Positions 7,819-17,319 of a DNA stretch of 42,715 nt are shown here, in pieces (position 1 is the stretch's first letter; every line of letters starts with the position of its first letter). The translations under genes were made by a program, and so were the position numbers. Location of the stretch: NCBI GenBank assembly GCA_944325525.1, contig CALVAK010000018.1, positions 1 to 42,715 of the forward strand. Reading direction: 5' to 3'. The notes under the pieces were generated by a model. The model was not told the origin of the DNA, ran no database searches, and saw only the letters and a program-made list of their open reading frames with translations. Source of the DNA: Candidatus Gastranaerophilales bacterium (GTDB lineage: Bacteria > Cyanobacteriota > Vampirovibrionia > Gastranaerophilales > Gastranaerophilaceae).

Positions 7819-9783
7819 ATGGACAACTTAACCGTAAAAAAATACAAATTAAAAAGAGTTTCAACAGAAATTCAGTATAAAATTGATTATGAAAAAGAGT
7901 TGAATCCCAGCCAGTATGAAGCCGTAATTCAAAAGGAAGGTCCAATACTTGTTATAGCAGGAGCAGGCAGCGGAAAAACAAAGACACTAACATACAGAGT
8001 AGCAAGGTTAATAGAAGACGGGATTAATCCGGAAAATATTTTGTTATTGACCTTTACCAAGAAAGCTGCAAGAGAGATGCTTTCGAGGGCAGCAATTGTT
8101 CTGGATTCAAGATGTGAAAAAGTTGCCGGCGGAACATTTCATTCTTTTTCAAATATTATACTTAGAAAATATTCTTCTTTTCTGGAATTAAAAAATAATT
8201 TTACAATTACTGATAGAGCTGATGCAGAAGATATTATTAACCATATTCGCTCAAAAGTAATAAACAAACAGGAAAAACGTTTCCCTAAAAAAAATACAAT
8301 CCTTGATATATATTCAAAAGTAATAAATAAAAATCTGCCATCAAATGAAATTATAAATTCAGAATACAAACAATTTGAACACTGCTGCGAAAAAATTAAT
8401 GAAATTATAATACAGTATAATAATTATAAAAGAGAAAACTCAATTCTTGATTATGATGATTTACTTTTATATTTAAAAATACTATTGGAAACAAATTCTG
8501 ATATAAGAAAAAAACTTTCCTCTAAATATAAATATATAATGGTGGACGAATATCAGGATACGAATACAATTCAAGCACAAATAATAAAACTTCTTGCCTC
8601 TGAACACAATAATGTAATGGCAGTAGGTGATGATTCTCAAAGCATATATTCTTTCCGTGGAGCAAATTACAAAAATATACTGGAATTCCCGGACATATTT
8701 GAAAATACCAAAATAATAAAACTGGAACAAAACTACAGAAGCTCACAAAACATTTTAACACTTGCAAATGAAATACTTTTAAAAGCAAAAGAAAAATATA
8801 CAAAAACTCTTTTTTCGACAATAAAAAGTCCGATTAAACCGGCATTAATATGTGCTTCTGATACGAAATCAGAAGCAGAATTTATTGTCCAAAGGATTTT
8901 AGAATTATCAGAAGAAGAAAACATAGATTTGAAAGATATATGTGTTTTAGCAAGAAGTGCACGAATGACATATAATCTCGAAATTGAACTTGCAAAAAAG
9001 AATATTCCCTATAAAAAATTCGGCGGAATGAAATTTATTGAAACAGCACACATAAAAGATGTTATTGCATATTTAAAAGTAATTATAAATCCTTCAGATG
9101 TTATAAGCTATACTAGAATTTTACTCTTAATTGACGGAATAGGAACGCAAAGTGCAAATAAATTGCTTCCCGTTTTAACATCACAATCAAATATAGACAA
9201 GCAATCACTTCCTGTTAAAAATTCACAGGCTGTAATTGAATTAACAAAATTATTAGATTCTCAAAGAAATGACATATACACACCATCAAAGATAGTGCAA
9301 AATATATTAAATTATTATGAGCCGCTGCTAACGGAAAGATATGATGACTATAGTAAAAGGCAAAAAGATTTGGAACATTTCTACGCATTAAGCGAAAAAT
9401 ATATAAGTCTCGAAGATTTTTTAAGCGACCTTGCACTTGAACCTCCAGATTCATCAGTCAGCGATATAGAAAGCGGAGCCAATAAAGATGAATATTTAAC
9501 ACTCTCAACCATTCACAGTGCAAAAGGGCTTGAATATAAAGCTGTTTTTATAATTGGTGCCGTTGACGGTCGTTTTCCATCAGTTTTTTCTTTTAATTCT
9601 GCCGAAGAACTGGATGAAGAATTAAGATTAATGTATGTAGCGGTAACAAGAGCAAAAACCCATCTTTCTATAACATATCCGATTGATATGTTTGACAGAA
9701 CAACAAATATGGTACTGTCAAAACCATCAAGATTTCTTGACGGGATAAGCCAGGAAATTTTAGAAAAATGGATTGTAGAATAA
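7819..9783 (+). CDS. UvrD/PcrA/Rep-family superfamily 1A DNA helicase
   Basis: A 654-residue ATP-dependent 3'-5' DNA helicase. All SF1A motifs are present in order: Q motif LNPSQYEAV (28-36), Walker A AGAGSGKT (47-54, Lys53), Ia TFTKKAAREM, II (Walker B) VDEYQDTN, III GDDSQSIYSFRGA, IV QNYRSS, V LSTIHSAKGLEYK, VI YVAVTRAK. It is somewhat shorter than PcrA/UvrD (about 720) because the C-terminal tail after motif VI is short, so the paralogue (PcrA, UvrD or Rep-like) cannot be fixed. Likely roles are repair and replication-fork maintenance. There is no ribosome site; TATAAT at 7807-7812 ends six nt before the ATG, suggesting leaderless translation. Confidence 0.93.
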   Translation: MDNLTVKKYKLKRVSTEIQYKIDYEKELNPSQYEAVIQKEGPILVIAGAGSGKTKTLTYRVARLIEDGINPENILLLTFTKKAAREMLSRAAIVLDSRCEKVAGGTFHSFSNIILRKYSSFLELKNNFTITDRADAEDIINHIRSKVINKQEKRFPKKNTILDIYSKVINKNLPSNEIINSEYKQFEHCCEKINEIIIQYNNYKRENSILDYDDLLLYLKILLETNSDIRKKLSSKYKYIMVDEYQDTNTIQAQIIKLLASEHNNVMAVGDDSQSIYSFRGANYKNILEFPDIFENTKIIKLEQNYRSSQNILTLANEILLKAKEKYTKTLFSTIKSPIKPALICASDTKSEAEFIVQRILELSEEENIDLKDICVLARSARMTYNLEIELAKKNIPYKKFGGMKFIETAHIKDVIAYLKVIINPSDVISYTRILLLIDGIGTQSANKLLPVLTSQSNIDKQSLPVKNSQAVIELTKLLDSQRNDIYTPSKIVQNILNYYEPLLTERYDDYSKRQKDLEHFYALSEKYISLEDFLSDLALEPPDSSVSDIESGANKDEYLTLSTIHSAKGLEYKAVFIIGAVDGRFPSVFSFNSAEELDEELRLMYVAVTRAKTHLSITYPIDMFDRTTNMVLSKPSRFLDGISQEILEKWIVE

Positions 9784-9917
9784 CTTTTTTGTTCACAATA
9801 TATCACAGCAGTTAATTATTTTAAGAAAATAGAATAACATTATTAACTTGCTGACTGACTAACACTTTTTATATATTGAAATGCTATCCTAAAATCAATT
9901 ATAGTTCTTGTCAAACT

Positions 9918-10574
9918 TTAATTTTTGCCTTCACTATAGCCCTGAGGAGATTTTTTTGCTCTTTGAGCAGATTTTAACAACATAGAATGAACATCTGCCT
10001 TAATATTCGCAAACTCACTTTCAGGAAGCAATTCAGGAACAGAAGAAACTGCACTAACACCGTGATAGCATGCCCAAATAGGACTTACACGGTTTGTATA
10101 TTTATTATCCCACTCAATGACTTTATTAAAAACATTGTTAATATAACCTGACTCAGAAGCCTTACTCTGCATATATTTTACAGTATCAGGAGCCATCATT
10201 CCGTATACAAACAATTGCTGCATAGCAGATTTATCTTTACACATTCTTGTATCTTCAATAGCTCTCGCCTTGCCGAAATTATAAAAGAAAACAGCCTTAT
10301 CTTTATCTGTTTTATATATAAAATCAGAAATAACAACAAAATAAAAAGGTGGCAGACTGCCGGGATTTTCTTCAAGATATTGAGCAAATTCTTTAATTTC
10401 TGAATTTTTGAAATCTTTATAAACATTAGAAGCCTCAACTGCTTTGTTTTGTTGTGCAAGATAAATCATTTTCTGAACATTTATAGAGAGTTCAGAAAGT
10501 TCTTTTGCAATAGAACTTCCACAATAGAAAAGCAGACCTGCAACTGTTAAAATAAAACAAGTTTTAATCTTCAT
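9918..10574 (-). CDS. Exported protein of unknown function
   Basis: A 218-residue protein with a clear Sec signal peptide: Lys-rich start, hydrophobic core at residues 6-19, and a probable signal peptidase I site after SIA (residue 23). A Cys sits in the hydrophobic region (FYCGSS), but it does not fit a standard lipobox, so a lipoprotein is less likely. The mature part is helical and soluble-looking, with two further Cys (MCKD and WACYHG). No domain is recognised. The ATG is preceded by AAGGA. It lies 29 nt downstream of ilvA on the same strand, which may place it in the same transcript, although a functional link to threonine deaminase is not apparent. Confidence 0.75.
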   Translation of the reverse strand: MKIKTCFILTVAGLLFYCGSSIAKELSELSINVQKMIYLAQQNKAVEASNVYKDFKNSEIKEFAQYLEENPGSLPPFYFVVISDFIYKTDKDKAVFFYNFGKARAIEDTRMCKDKSAMQQLFVYGMMAPDTVKYMQSKASESGYINNVFNKVIEWDNKYTNRVSPIWACYHGVSAVSSVPELLPESEFANIKADVHSMLLKSAQRAKKSPQGYSEGKN

Positions 10575-10603
10575 AAATTTTTATCCTTCATAAAATTATA
10601 TCA

Positions 10604-11809
10604 TTACTGAACACTTGAGGCAATTTTGTAACCTCTGTCAATAAGAGCCTGCTTTATTTCATTAAAATGTTCCATATTTTTTGTTTCCATTGAAATTTTT
10701 AAGAAACAATCATTTATATCAGTATTCTCACCGCCCTGATTATGTCTTACCCTTATGACATTTGCACCCAGGTCAGCAATTATAGTTGAAACATCTTTTA
10801 ATTGTCCGGGTTTATCAAGCAATTCAATAGTAAGATGAGAAAGTCTTCCAGTTTTTAAAAGACCTCTGTTAATAACCCTTGAAAGAATGTTCACATCAAT
10901 ATTTCCACCGGAAACAATACAAGCTGTTTTCTTATTATCAATAGGAAGCTTATTAAACATAGCCGCAGCAACACTTAATGCACCGGCACCTTCAGCAACG
11001 AGTTTTTGACGTTCCATTAAAGCTAATATTGCTGAAGCTATTTCATCATCAGAAACAGTAACAATATCGTCAACATATTTCATACATAAATCGAAAGTTA
11101 AATCACCTGGTTTTTTTACTGCCGTACCATCAGCAAAAGTATGAACAACAGGAAGTTCCAGAATTTTTTTATTAACGAAAGACTGATACATACTTCCTGC
11201 TCCTTGAGCTTGTACACCGTATACCTTACAAGAAGGCTTTAATTGTTTTATTGCATAAGCAATACCTGAAATCAGTCCACCCCCGCCTATCGGCACAATA
11301 ACAGCTTCTAAATCGTGTAGCTGATCTAAAATTTCAAGACCTATTGTTCCTTGTCCGGCAATAACATCTTCATCGTTAAACGGATGAATAAATTCACCCT
11401 GCGTTTCTTTCTGAAAACGGCATGAAGCTTCATAAGCATCATCATATACACCATCTATAAGTTTTATATCTGCACCGTATTTTCTGGTTGCCTCGACTTT
11501 TGAAATAGGAGCAGTTGCAGGAATAAAAATAGTAGCTTTAATCCCGCTTTTTTGAGCGGCAAGAGCAACTCCCTGGGCATGATTTCCTGCGGAACACGCT
11601 ATGATACCTTTTTCTTTTTGTTCTTTTGTCAATTTGGATATCTTATAGTAAGCACCTCTTAATTTAAAAGAACCGGTTACCTGTAAATTTTCTGATTTTA
11701 AATATATTTCACTGCCTTCCAATATTGTTTTTGACAGAATCAAATCGGTTTTTCTTGCAACAGATTTTAACACTTTTGCTGCATCATATATTTTTGCGAT
11801 ATTTAACAC
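10604..11809 (-). CDS. ilvA: Threonine ammonia-lyase with C-terminal ACT domain
   Basis: A 401-residue PLP enzyme converting threonine to 2-oxobutanoate, the first step of isoleucine synthesis. The PLP lysine is in TGSFKLRGA (Lys49), the SAGNHAQG loop and the phosphate-binding VIVPIGGGGLISG follow, and the C-terminal roughly 75 residues (LSHLTIELLDKPGQL onward) form a single ACT domain. This is the shorter, ACT-containing form rather than the two-ACT-like E. coli biosynthetic form of about 514 residues. The start is GTG, supported by AAGGA eight nt upstream. It lies near leuB, consistent with branched-chain amino acid supply. Confidence 0.93.
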   Translation of the reverse strand: MLNIAKIYDAAKVLKSVARKTDLILSKTILEGSEIYLKSENLQVTGSFKLRGAYYKISKLTKEQKEKGIIACSAGNHAQGVALAAQKSGIKATIFIPATAPISKVEATRKYGADIKLIDGVYDDAYEASCRFQKETQGEFIHPFNDEDVIAGQGTIGLEILDQLHDLEAVIVPIGGGGLISGIAYAIKQLKPSCKVYGVQAQGAGSMYQSFVNKKILELPVVHTFADGTAVKKPGDLTFDLCMKYVDDIVTVSDDEIASAILALMERQKLVAEGAGALSVAAAMFNKLPIDNKKTACIVSGGNIDVNILSRVINRGLLKTGRLSHLTIELLDKPGQLKDVSTIIADLGANVIRVRHNQGGENTDINDCFLKISMETKNMEHFNEIKQALIDRGYKIASSVQ

Positions 11810-11859
11810 TTTTTACATCCTTTTCCTATTTTTGATTTTACAACAAACAAGAGGTTTTT

Positions 11860-12849
11860 TTAAACAGTAATTTCATACGGATTACTCTGATTATTTTTAT
11901 AATAATACATCGCTTCAAATGATTTTTTAACCATATTCGAAACCGTAGACTCTGTATAAAATGCAGTATGCGGAGTAAGAATTACATTAGGAAAACTTTT
12001 CAGCATTAAAATTTCATCATTGTCTATTATTTTATCGGAAAGATTATAGTAGTAAAGACCGTTTTCATTTTCTATAACATCAAGTCCAGCCGCAGCAATT
12101 TTTTCTGTTTTTATATTTTTTATAAGAGCCTTAGAATCAATAAGTGTTCCACGGGCTGTGTTTACAATAATAACTCCGTTTTTCATTTTATTTATAGAAT
12201 CTTCATTTATCATGTGAAAAGTTTCAGGTGTTGACGCTACATGCAAAGATATAACATCGCTGTTTTCATATAACTTTTCAAGGCTGACATATTCTGCATA
12301 TTTTTTTAGTTCTTCATTTTCTCCAAATTTATTATAAGCAAGAATTTTACAGCCAAAACCAGATAAATGTTTTATTACTGTACTTCCAATATTACCCGTA
12401 CCAATAATTCCAACCGTACAGTCACTTAAATCTTTACCCATTTTCCCCTTTAAAGAATAATCTTGAGTGTAAGCTCTAAGCATAATTTGACTCATTTTTC
12501 TTGTAGTCATTAACATCAGCATTATTGCGTAATTAGCAACACATTCAGGAGGATAACTTACAGAAGAGACTTTAATACCTTTTTCTTTTGCATAATTAAG
12601 AGGAATGTGGTCATAGCCAATACTTCTGCATAAAATATATTTAATTCCGAAATCCGAAAGTTTATCAATATATTTTTCAGTTATTTTACAAGGAACAACA
12701 CTTATTGCATCACAGCCTTTCGATAAATCAAGATTTTCTCCGGAAGGATATTCATTTGTCCAAATAAAATCAATATTATATTTGTCACTAAATTGCCGGC
12801 ATAGAGGCAGCTCATCAAATTTACGCAATGCATAGAACGCTATTTTCAC
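11860..12849 (-). CDS. D-2-hydroxyacid dehydrogenase (D-lactate dehydrogenase-like)
   Basis: A 329-residue NAD-dependent D-isomer-specific dehydrogenase. The N-terminal catalytic half contains CRSIGYDHIPL, which resembles the D-lactate dehydrogenase / VanH / D-hydroxyisocaproate dehydrogenase branch. The NAD-binding half has VGIIGTGNIGS (about 146-156), the catalytic Arg in NTARGTLID, the Glu region, and the catalytic His in LTPHTAF. It most likely interconverts pyruvate and D-lactate or reduces a branched 2-oxoacid. No D-Ala-D-Lac ligase gene is adjacent, so a VanH resistance role is not supported. The start is GTG with AGGAG seven nt upstream; the nearby ATG is out of frame. It lies between ilvA and divergent leuB. 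Confidence 0.88.
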   Translation of the reverse strand: MKIAFYALRKFDELPLCRQFSDKYNIDFIWTNEYPSGENLDLSKGCDAISVVPCKITEKYIDKLSDFGIKYILCRSIGYDHIPLNYAKEKGIKVSSVSYPPECVANYAIMLMLMTTRKMSQIMLRAYTQDYSLKGKMGKDLSDCTVGIIGTGNIGSTVIKHLSGFGCKILAYNKFGENEELKKYAEYVSLEKLYENSDVISLHVASTPETFHMINEDSINKMKNGVIIVNTARGTLIDSKALIKNIKTEKIAAAGLDVIENENGLYYYNLSDKIIDNDEILMLKSFPNVILTPHTAFYTESTVSNMVKKSFEAMYYYKNNQSNPYEITV

Positions 12850-12904
12850 TTCATTCTCCTTTTTACATTAATTATATTTTAAAAATATCAGTATTAAAAT
12901 TTAT

Positions 12905-12924
12905 GTTAATATTATTTTATTAAC
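12905..12924. promoter_or_regulatory. Inverted repeat just before the leuB ribosome site
   Basis: GTTAATA (12905-12911) and TATTAAC (12918-12924) are perfect inverted arms six nt apart, directly abutting the GGAGG of leuB. It could be an operator or a small leader hairpin; AT-rich chance palindromes are common here. Confidence 0.35.
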
Positions 12925-12935
12925 GGAGGAAAGAC

Positions 12936-14018
12936 ATGAAAACTTATAATATTGCCCTGCTGGCAGGAGATGGGACTGGAAAAGAAATAACAGATGAAGC
13001 AGTAAAAATTCTTAATGCAGTTGGTGAAAAATATTCTTACACCTTTAATTTTGAACCCGGACTAATAGGAGGATGTGCTTATGATAAACATAAAACACCG
13101 CTGCCCGATACAACATTGGAATTAGCGAAAAAATCAGATGCTGTTCTTCTTGGTGCGGTAGGAGATTGGAAATACGATTCACTTCCGCCTGAAGTGAGAC
13201 CTGAAAGAGCACTTCTTGGAATAAGAAAAGAACTTAATTTATTTGCAAATCTTCGTCCTGCAACAGTATATCCGGAATTAACTTCACTTTCACCTTTAAA
13301 ATCAGAGATTGTCTCAGGCACTGATATTATGATAATCCGTGAATTAACAGGAGATGTTTACTTTGGAACTCCAAAAGGAATTGAAACAAAAAATAATGAA
13401 TTTTTCGGCTTTAATAATATGTGCTACTTTGAAAGCGAAATAAAACGTATTGCACATTGTGCTTTTAAGGTCGCTATGCAAAGAAACAAAAAATTATGTT
13501 CTGTTGATAAAGCAAATGTACTTGATGTTTCAAGATTATGGCGTCAAATTGTTAATGAAGTCAGCAGCGAATATCCTGAAGTTGAACTTTCTCATATGTA
13601 CGTTGATAATGCAGCAATGCAAATAATTCGAGATCCTAAGCAATTTGATGTAATCTTAACTGGAAATTTATTCGGTGATATATTATCCGATGAAGCATCA
13701 ATGCTGTCAGGTTCTTTGGGATTATTACCCAGTGCTTCTTTGTCAGATACAAAGCATGCAATGTATGAACCAATTCACGGCAGTGCACCTGATTTAAAAG
13801 GCAAAAATATTGTAAACCCCATAGCAACAATCCTTTCAGCCGCTATGATGTTAAAATATTCTTTCGGACTTAATAATGAACATGACGTAATTGTTAGTGC
13901 AGTAAGAAAAACAATTAAAGAAGGCTACGGAACACGTGATATTTCTCTCCCGGATACCAAAATAATCACTACATCAGATATGGGCGATATCATTAAAAAT
14001 AATATATTACATGCCTGA
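12936..14018 (+). CDS. leuB: 3-isopropylmalate dehydrogenase
   Basis: A 360-residue enzyme of leucine synthesis that oxidatively decarboxylates 3-isopropylmalate with NAD and Mg/Mn. Visible family features: [11 protein letters not shown] near the start, [37 protein letters not shown], the Lys/Asp catalytic region [15 protein letters not shown], the metal-binding Asp segment [14 protein letters not shown], and the NAD-binding [18 protein letters not shown]. It is a full-length protein. GGAGG lies eight nt before the ATG. It is divergent from the D-hydroxyacid dehydrogenase gene. leuA, leuC and leuD are not in the window. Confidence 0.96.
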   Translation: MKTYNIALLAGDGTGKEITDEAVKILNAVGEKYSYTFNFEPGLIGGCAYDKHKTPLPDTTLELAKKSDAVLLGAVGDWKYDSLPPEVRPERALLGIRKELNLFANLRPATVYPELTSLSPLKSEIVSGTDIMIIRELTGDVYFGTPKGIETKNNEFFGFNNMCYFESEIKRIAHCAFKVAMQRNKKLCSVDKANVLDVSRLWRQIVNEVSSEYPEVELSHMYVDNAAMQIIRDPKQFDVILTGNLFGDILSDEASMLSGSLGLLPSASLSDTKHAMYEPIHGSAPDLKGKNIVNPIATILSAAMMLKYSFGLNNEHDVIVSAVRKTIKEGYGTRDISLPDTKIITTSDMGDIIKNNILHA

Positions 14019-14114
14019 TAATACAGAAGAACTACGCCAGAAGGATTACAAAACGACAAATAATATTATTCTATAGTACAGTGAAAAGCAATAAAAAATC
14101 AGTTATATTAAAAA

Positions 14115-14196
14115 TGTAGATTGAAACGACGGACACTTTAATTCGGGGTTGCGAAAAAGTATTATATATTAGTCCGATAAACTGTTTCAATCTACA
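14115..14196. ncRNA. Symmetrical 82-bp hairpin element (structured RNA, bidirectional terminator or MITE-like)
   Basis: Perfect 13-bp terminal inverted repeats, TGTAGATTGAAAC (14115-14127) and its complement (14184-14196), enclose a 56-nt middle. The middle holds further pairing: CGGAC (14130-14134) with GTCCG (14172-14176), and ACTTT with AAAGT inside. A run of T follows the stem on both strands (CTTTTT on plus, TTTTT on minus). It lies about 100 bp after leuB and 90 bp before the next gene. It may be a bidirectional terminator with an unusually large branched loop, a small RNA, or a miniature mobile element. Confidence 0.5.
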
Positions 14197-14245
14197 CTTT
14201 TTGTATATACACTTATAGAGTATATTATTTTTTTCATAAAATATG

Positions 14246-14273
14246 CTAAAATGTTATAGATTAAACATTTTAG
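14246..14273 (+). promoter_or_regulatory. Inverted repeat upstream of the exported OB-like gene
   Basis: CTAAAATGTT (14246-14255) and AACATTTTAG (14264-14273) are perfect 10-bp arms with an 8-nt loop, ending a few nt before the AGAGG ribosome site of the gene at 14287. It could be an operator or a leader hairpin controlling translation. Confidence 0.45.
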
Positions 14274-14286
14274 TACAGAGGTAAAT

Positions 14287-14787
14287 ATGAAAAAAATATC
14301 CAATAAAATACAAACATCAATACTGATACTATTTGCATTGGCAATAATTCCAACATACTGCAGCTCACCGGTATACTCAACACCAGCGACAGCTGTAAAA
14401 AGTAATGCGGCAGCATATCTAACGGTATCTCCGGTTGCAGTTGTAAATAATCCTGCAAAATATTTAAATAAAAATATATCTTTTACAGCCGAATTTATAG
14501 CATTTACCTCCCTGGGGCTAGATTACAAGCCGGCTTTCAGAGACGGAAATAAATACATAGGAATACTAATAAAACGTGATGATGTAAAAGAAAGTACTAT
14601 ACCTCTTTCTGAAATGAAAATATTTTTGACAAGAGAAGTTGCAGAAAAAAATATTGATATAGAGCAGGGAGATAAAATAAAGATAACAGGAAAAGTTTTT
14701 TCAACAGCTCTTGGAGACCCATGGGTTGACGTAAAAACATTTAATGTTTTAACAGCTAAAAAAACAAAAGATAAAGGCACAAAATAA
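14287..14787 (+). CDS. Exported protein with OB-fold-like C-terminal part
   Basis: A 166-residue protein with an N-terminal signal peptide (Lys-rich start, hydrophobic residues 11-22, likely cleavage around residues 26-32). After a Ala/Val-rich linker, residues 45-158 have alternating beta-strand character, with KNISFTAEFIAFTSLG and GDKIKITGKVFSTALGDPW. This is the sort of pattern found in OB-fold and bacterial nucleic-acid-binding or periplasmic OB proteins; I do not recognise a specific family. AGAGG precedes the ATG. The gene ends 15 nt before a GH57 gene on the same strand, so they probably share a transcript. Confidence 0.7.
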   Translation: MKKISNKIQTSILILFALAIIPTYCSSPVYSTPATAVKSNAAAYLTVSPVAVVNNPAKYLNKNISFTAEFIAFTSLGLDYKPAFRDGNKYIGILIKRDDVKESTIPLSEMKIFLTREVAEKNIDIEQGDKIKITGKVFSTALGDPWVDVKTFNVLTAKKTKDKGTK

Positions 14788-14802
14788 AAAACGGAGAGAG
14801 TT

Positions 14803-17319
14803 GTGAAAAAAAATAAAAAAGCATATTTAACCATACACGGTCATTTTTATCAGCCGCCAAGAGAAAACCCATGGCTTGAAACAATTGAAGTTCAGGAGAG
14901 TGCTAACCCGTATCATGACTGGAATGAGAGAGTTACAGCAGAATGTTATACACCAAATTCTGTTTCAAAAATAGTAACTCACGATAATAAAATACTTGAT
15001 ATAGTAAACAATTATTCTTATATAAGTTTTAATTTTGGACCGACTCTTCTTTCATGGATGGAACAACATAGCCCGTACACATACGAAAGAATAATAAAAG
15101 CCGATGTACAAAGTGCAGCGAAAAATAACGGACACGGAAATGCACTGGCACAGGTGTACAATCATATAATTATGCCGTTAGCTAACAAAAATGATAAACA
15201 TACACAAATTATATGGGGCATAAAAGATTTTCAATACCGTTTCGGAAGAAAACCGGAAGGAATGTGGCTTGCTGAAACGGCTTGTGATGATGCTACAATG
15301 GAAGCTCTTGTTGACTGCGGAATAAAATTTACTATTCTGTCGCCTTTTCAAGCTAAAAGTATACGAAAGCTAAAAACAGAAGCCTGGACAGATGTAAGCT
15401 GGGGAAATATCGACCCTGCAAGAGCATACAGGTATTTCATAAAGTCAGATAAAAGCAAGTATATAGATATTTTTTTCTATGATGGTTCAATTTCAAAATC
15501 AGTAGCTTTTGATGAATTATTAACAGACGGAAATAAATTTGTTGCAAGATTAAAAGACGGTATTTCTTCTCAAAGGAATTACAACCAACTCGTTAATATT
15601 GCCACTGACGGAGAAAGCTACGGTCACCATACAAAATTCGGTGATATGGCATTAGCGTATGTACTTAAAATAAGAGCCGAAGATGAAGGTTTTGAAATAA
15701 CAAATTATGCTAATTATCTAGAGCAAGAAGGTGTAGAATATGAAGCAGATATAAAAGATGTTTCATCCTGGAGCTGTGCACACGGTGTAGGCAGATGGAT
15801 GGATGACTGCGGATGCTCAACAGGCGGTAACTGGGGTTGGAATCAAAAATGGAGAAAGCCCCTAAGAGAAGCTCTTGACTACCTTCGTGATGAACTTATC
15901 AAAATATTTGAAGAAAATGCTTCAGTGTACTTTAATGACATTTGGAAAGCAAGAAATGATTATATTGATGTAATTTTAGATAGATGTAAAACAACAATAA
16001 GTAAATTTATAGAAACACATCAAAAATACCCGCTTGAAAAAACTGACATAGTAAAAGCATTAAAATTAATGGAAATGCAAAGACAAGCTATGCTTATGTA
16101 TACAAGCTGCGGTTGGTTTTTTGCAGAAATTTCAGGACTTGAAACAACCCAGATAATGAAATATGCCGCACGTGCAATGCAATTAGCTGCTTCTTTTTCT
16201 TCAAAAGATTTAGAATCCGACTTTAAACAAATCCTTTCAAAAGCACAAAGCAATATACACGGTTTTGGAACAGGAAAAGATGTTTATGAAAAATTCGTAA
16301 AACCATCTGTTGTTTCAATTAAACAAATAGCTGCACTTTGGGCAATTTCGTCAATGCACACAAATTTTGATGAAAGTACTTTCCTCTATTGTTATGATAT
16401 TAAAAAACATTTGTATAAATATGTATCAAAAGGTGCTACAGCCTTTTCTACAGGAAGAATAGAAATAGAATCAAAAGTTACTCTTGAAAAATTCGATTTC
16501 TTTTTTGCTTCGCTTCAATTCCCTGAAGGTGATTTCCATTGTGCTATAAAGAGATATGATGAATCTGAAAATATTATAAATATTATTAAAGAACTCATTC
16601 AAACATATACACAAGAACCAATAACAGAAACCATCAGAGCATTAGATAACATTTTCGGAAATGACTACTACACATTAAAAGATCTTTTAGTTGAAGACAG
16701 AAGCAAAATACTACTAACGTCATTAAAAGATAAATTAAGCAAATTTTCCAATAATTACCGTGATGTATACAACGAAGGAAAAAGCTTTATATCACAGCTA
16801 ATAAGCCTTGGAATTAATGTTCCTGTTGAGTATAAACTTGCAGCACAATATACTTTATCCAATGATTTTAACGAACTATTTAAAGAAAGTGTTAACATAA
16901 TTGATGATGAAATAATTCAAAAAGCAGCAGAAATAAACGAAGAAGCCATTGCTTTCAAAATTGATATTGATAAAACTCCTACATGCGATATCTTTTCAAA
17001 GCAAATACAAAAATCTGTTTATAATTTTGTTAAAAACTTTGAAATTCATCGCCTGGATAAAATACTTAAACTATTTGAATGCGTTAATAAACTCGGACTT
17101 AAAGTTGATATTGCCGAAGCTCAGAACCTTTATTTTAATAAAATTTATATGAAATTCACTAATCTATTAGATAACGTTATTCAGGCAAATGACAATATTG
17201 ATGAAGTTCGTGATTTCTTATTCTCACTTCTTGTATTAGGAGAATTCTTAAATATTAATACAGATTTTTATAAATCTTCGATATTAAAGTTAACCTCCAA
17301 AAAAATACAGATGGACTAA
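14803..17319 (+). CDS. Glycoside hydrolase family 57 / DUF3536 protein
   Basis: An 838-residue cytoplasmic protein: GH57 catalytic barrel at the N-terminus and a long helical DUF3536-type C-terminal region. GH57 marks are HGHFYQPP (12-19), the nucleophile region EGMWLAETACDD (Glu158), and ATDGESYGHH (267-276, with Asp269 as a possible acid). Family members act on alpha-glucans such as glycogen, but DUF3536-containing members lack a confirmed substrate. The Cys-rich stretch MDDCGCSTGG (about 335-344) is conserved in this subgroup as far as I recall. The start is GTG, with GGAGAG upstream. The stop overlaps the convergent coaE stop by four nt, so transcripts overlap tail to tail. Confidence 0.9.
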   Translation: MKKNKKAYLTIHGHFYQPPRENPWLETIEVQESANPYHDWNERVTAECYTPNSVSKIVTHDNKILDIVNNYSYISFNFGPTLLSWMEQHSPYTYERIIKADVQSAAKNNGHGNALAQVYNHIIMPLANKNDKHTQIIWGIKDFQYRFGRKPEGMWLAETACDDATMEALVDCGIKFTILSPFQAKSIRKLKTEAWTDVSWGNIDPARAYRYFIKSDKSKYIDIFFYDGSISKSVAFDELLTDGNKFVARLKDGISSQRNYNQLVNIATDGESYGHHTKFGDMALAYVLKIRAEDEGFEITNYANYLEQEGVEYEADIKDVSSWSCAHGVGRWMDDCGCSTGGNWGWNQKWRKPLREALDYLRDELIKIFEENASVYFNDIWKARNDYIDVILDRCKTTISKFIETHQKYPLEKTDIVKALKLMEMQRQAMLMYTSCGWFFAEISGLETTQIMKYAARAMQLAASFSSKDLESDFKQILSKAQSNIHGFGTGKDVYEKFVKPSVVSIKQIAALWAISSMHTNFDESTFLYCYDIKKHLYKYVSKGATAFSTGRIEIESKVTLEKFDFFFASLQFPEGDFHCAIKRYDESENIINIIKELIQTYTQEPITETIRALDNIFGNDYYTLKDLLVEDRSKILLTSLKDKLSKFSNNYRDVYNEGKSFISQLISLGINVPVEYKLAAQYTLSNDFNELFKESVNIIDDEIIQKAAEINEEAIAFKIDIDKTPTCDIFSKQIQKSVYNFVKNFEIHRLDKILKLFECVNKLGLKVDIAEAQNLYFNKIYMKFTNLLDNVIQANDNIDEVRDFLFSLLVLGEFLNINTDFYKSSILKLTSKKIQMD

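Noticed and set aside
11860..12849. VanH-type vancomycin-resistance gene
   Set aside because: Although the sequence is in the D-lactate dehydrogenase/VanH branch, no D-Ala-D-Lac ligase or VanX gene is nearby; neighbours are amino acid biosynthesis genes.
14012..14077. 21-codon frame overlapping the leuB stop ([12 protein letters not shown]...)
   Set aside because: Very short, no ribosome site, and nothing in it suggests selection.
14115..14196. CRISPR-like end sequence (ATTGAAAC / GTTTCAAT) in the 82-bp element
   Set aside because: The sequence occurs as one inverted pair, not as evenly spaced direct repeats with spacers, and no cas genes are present.
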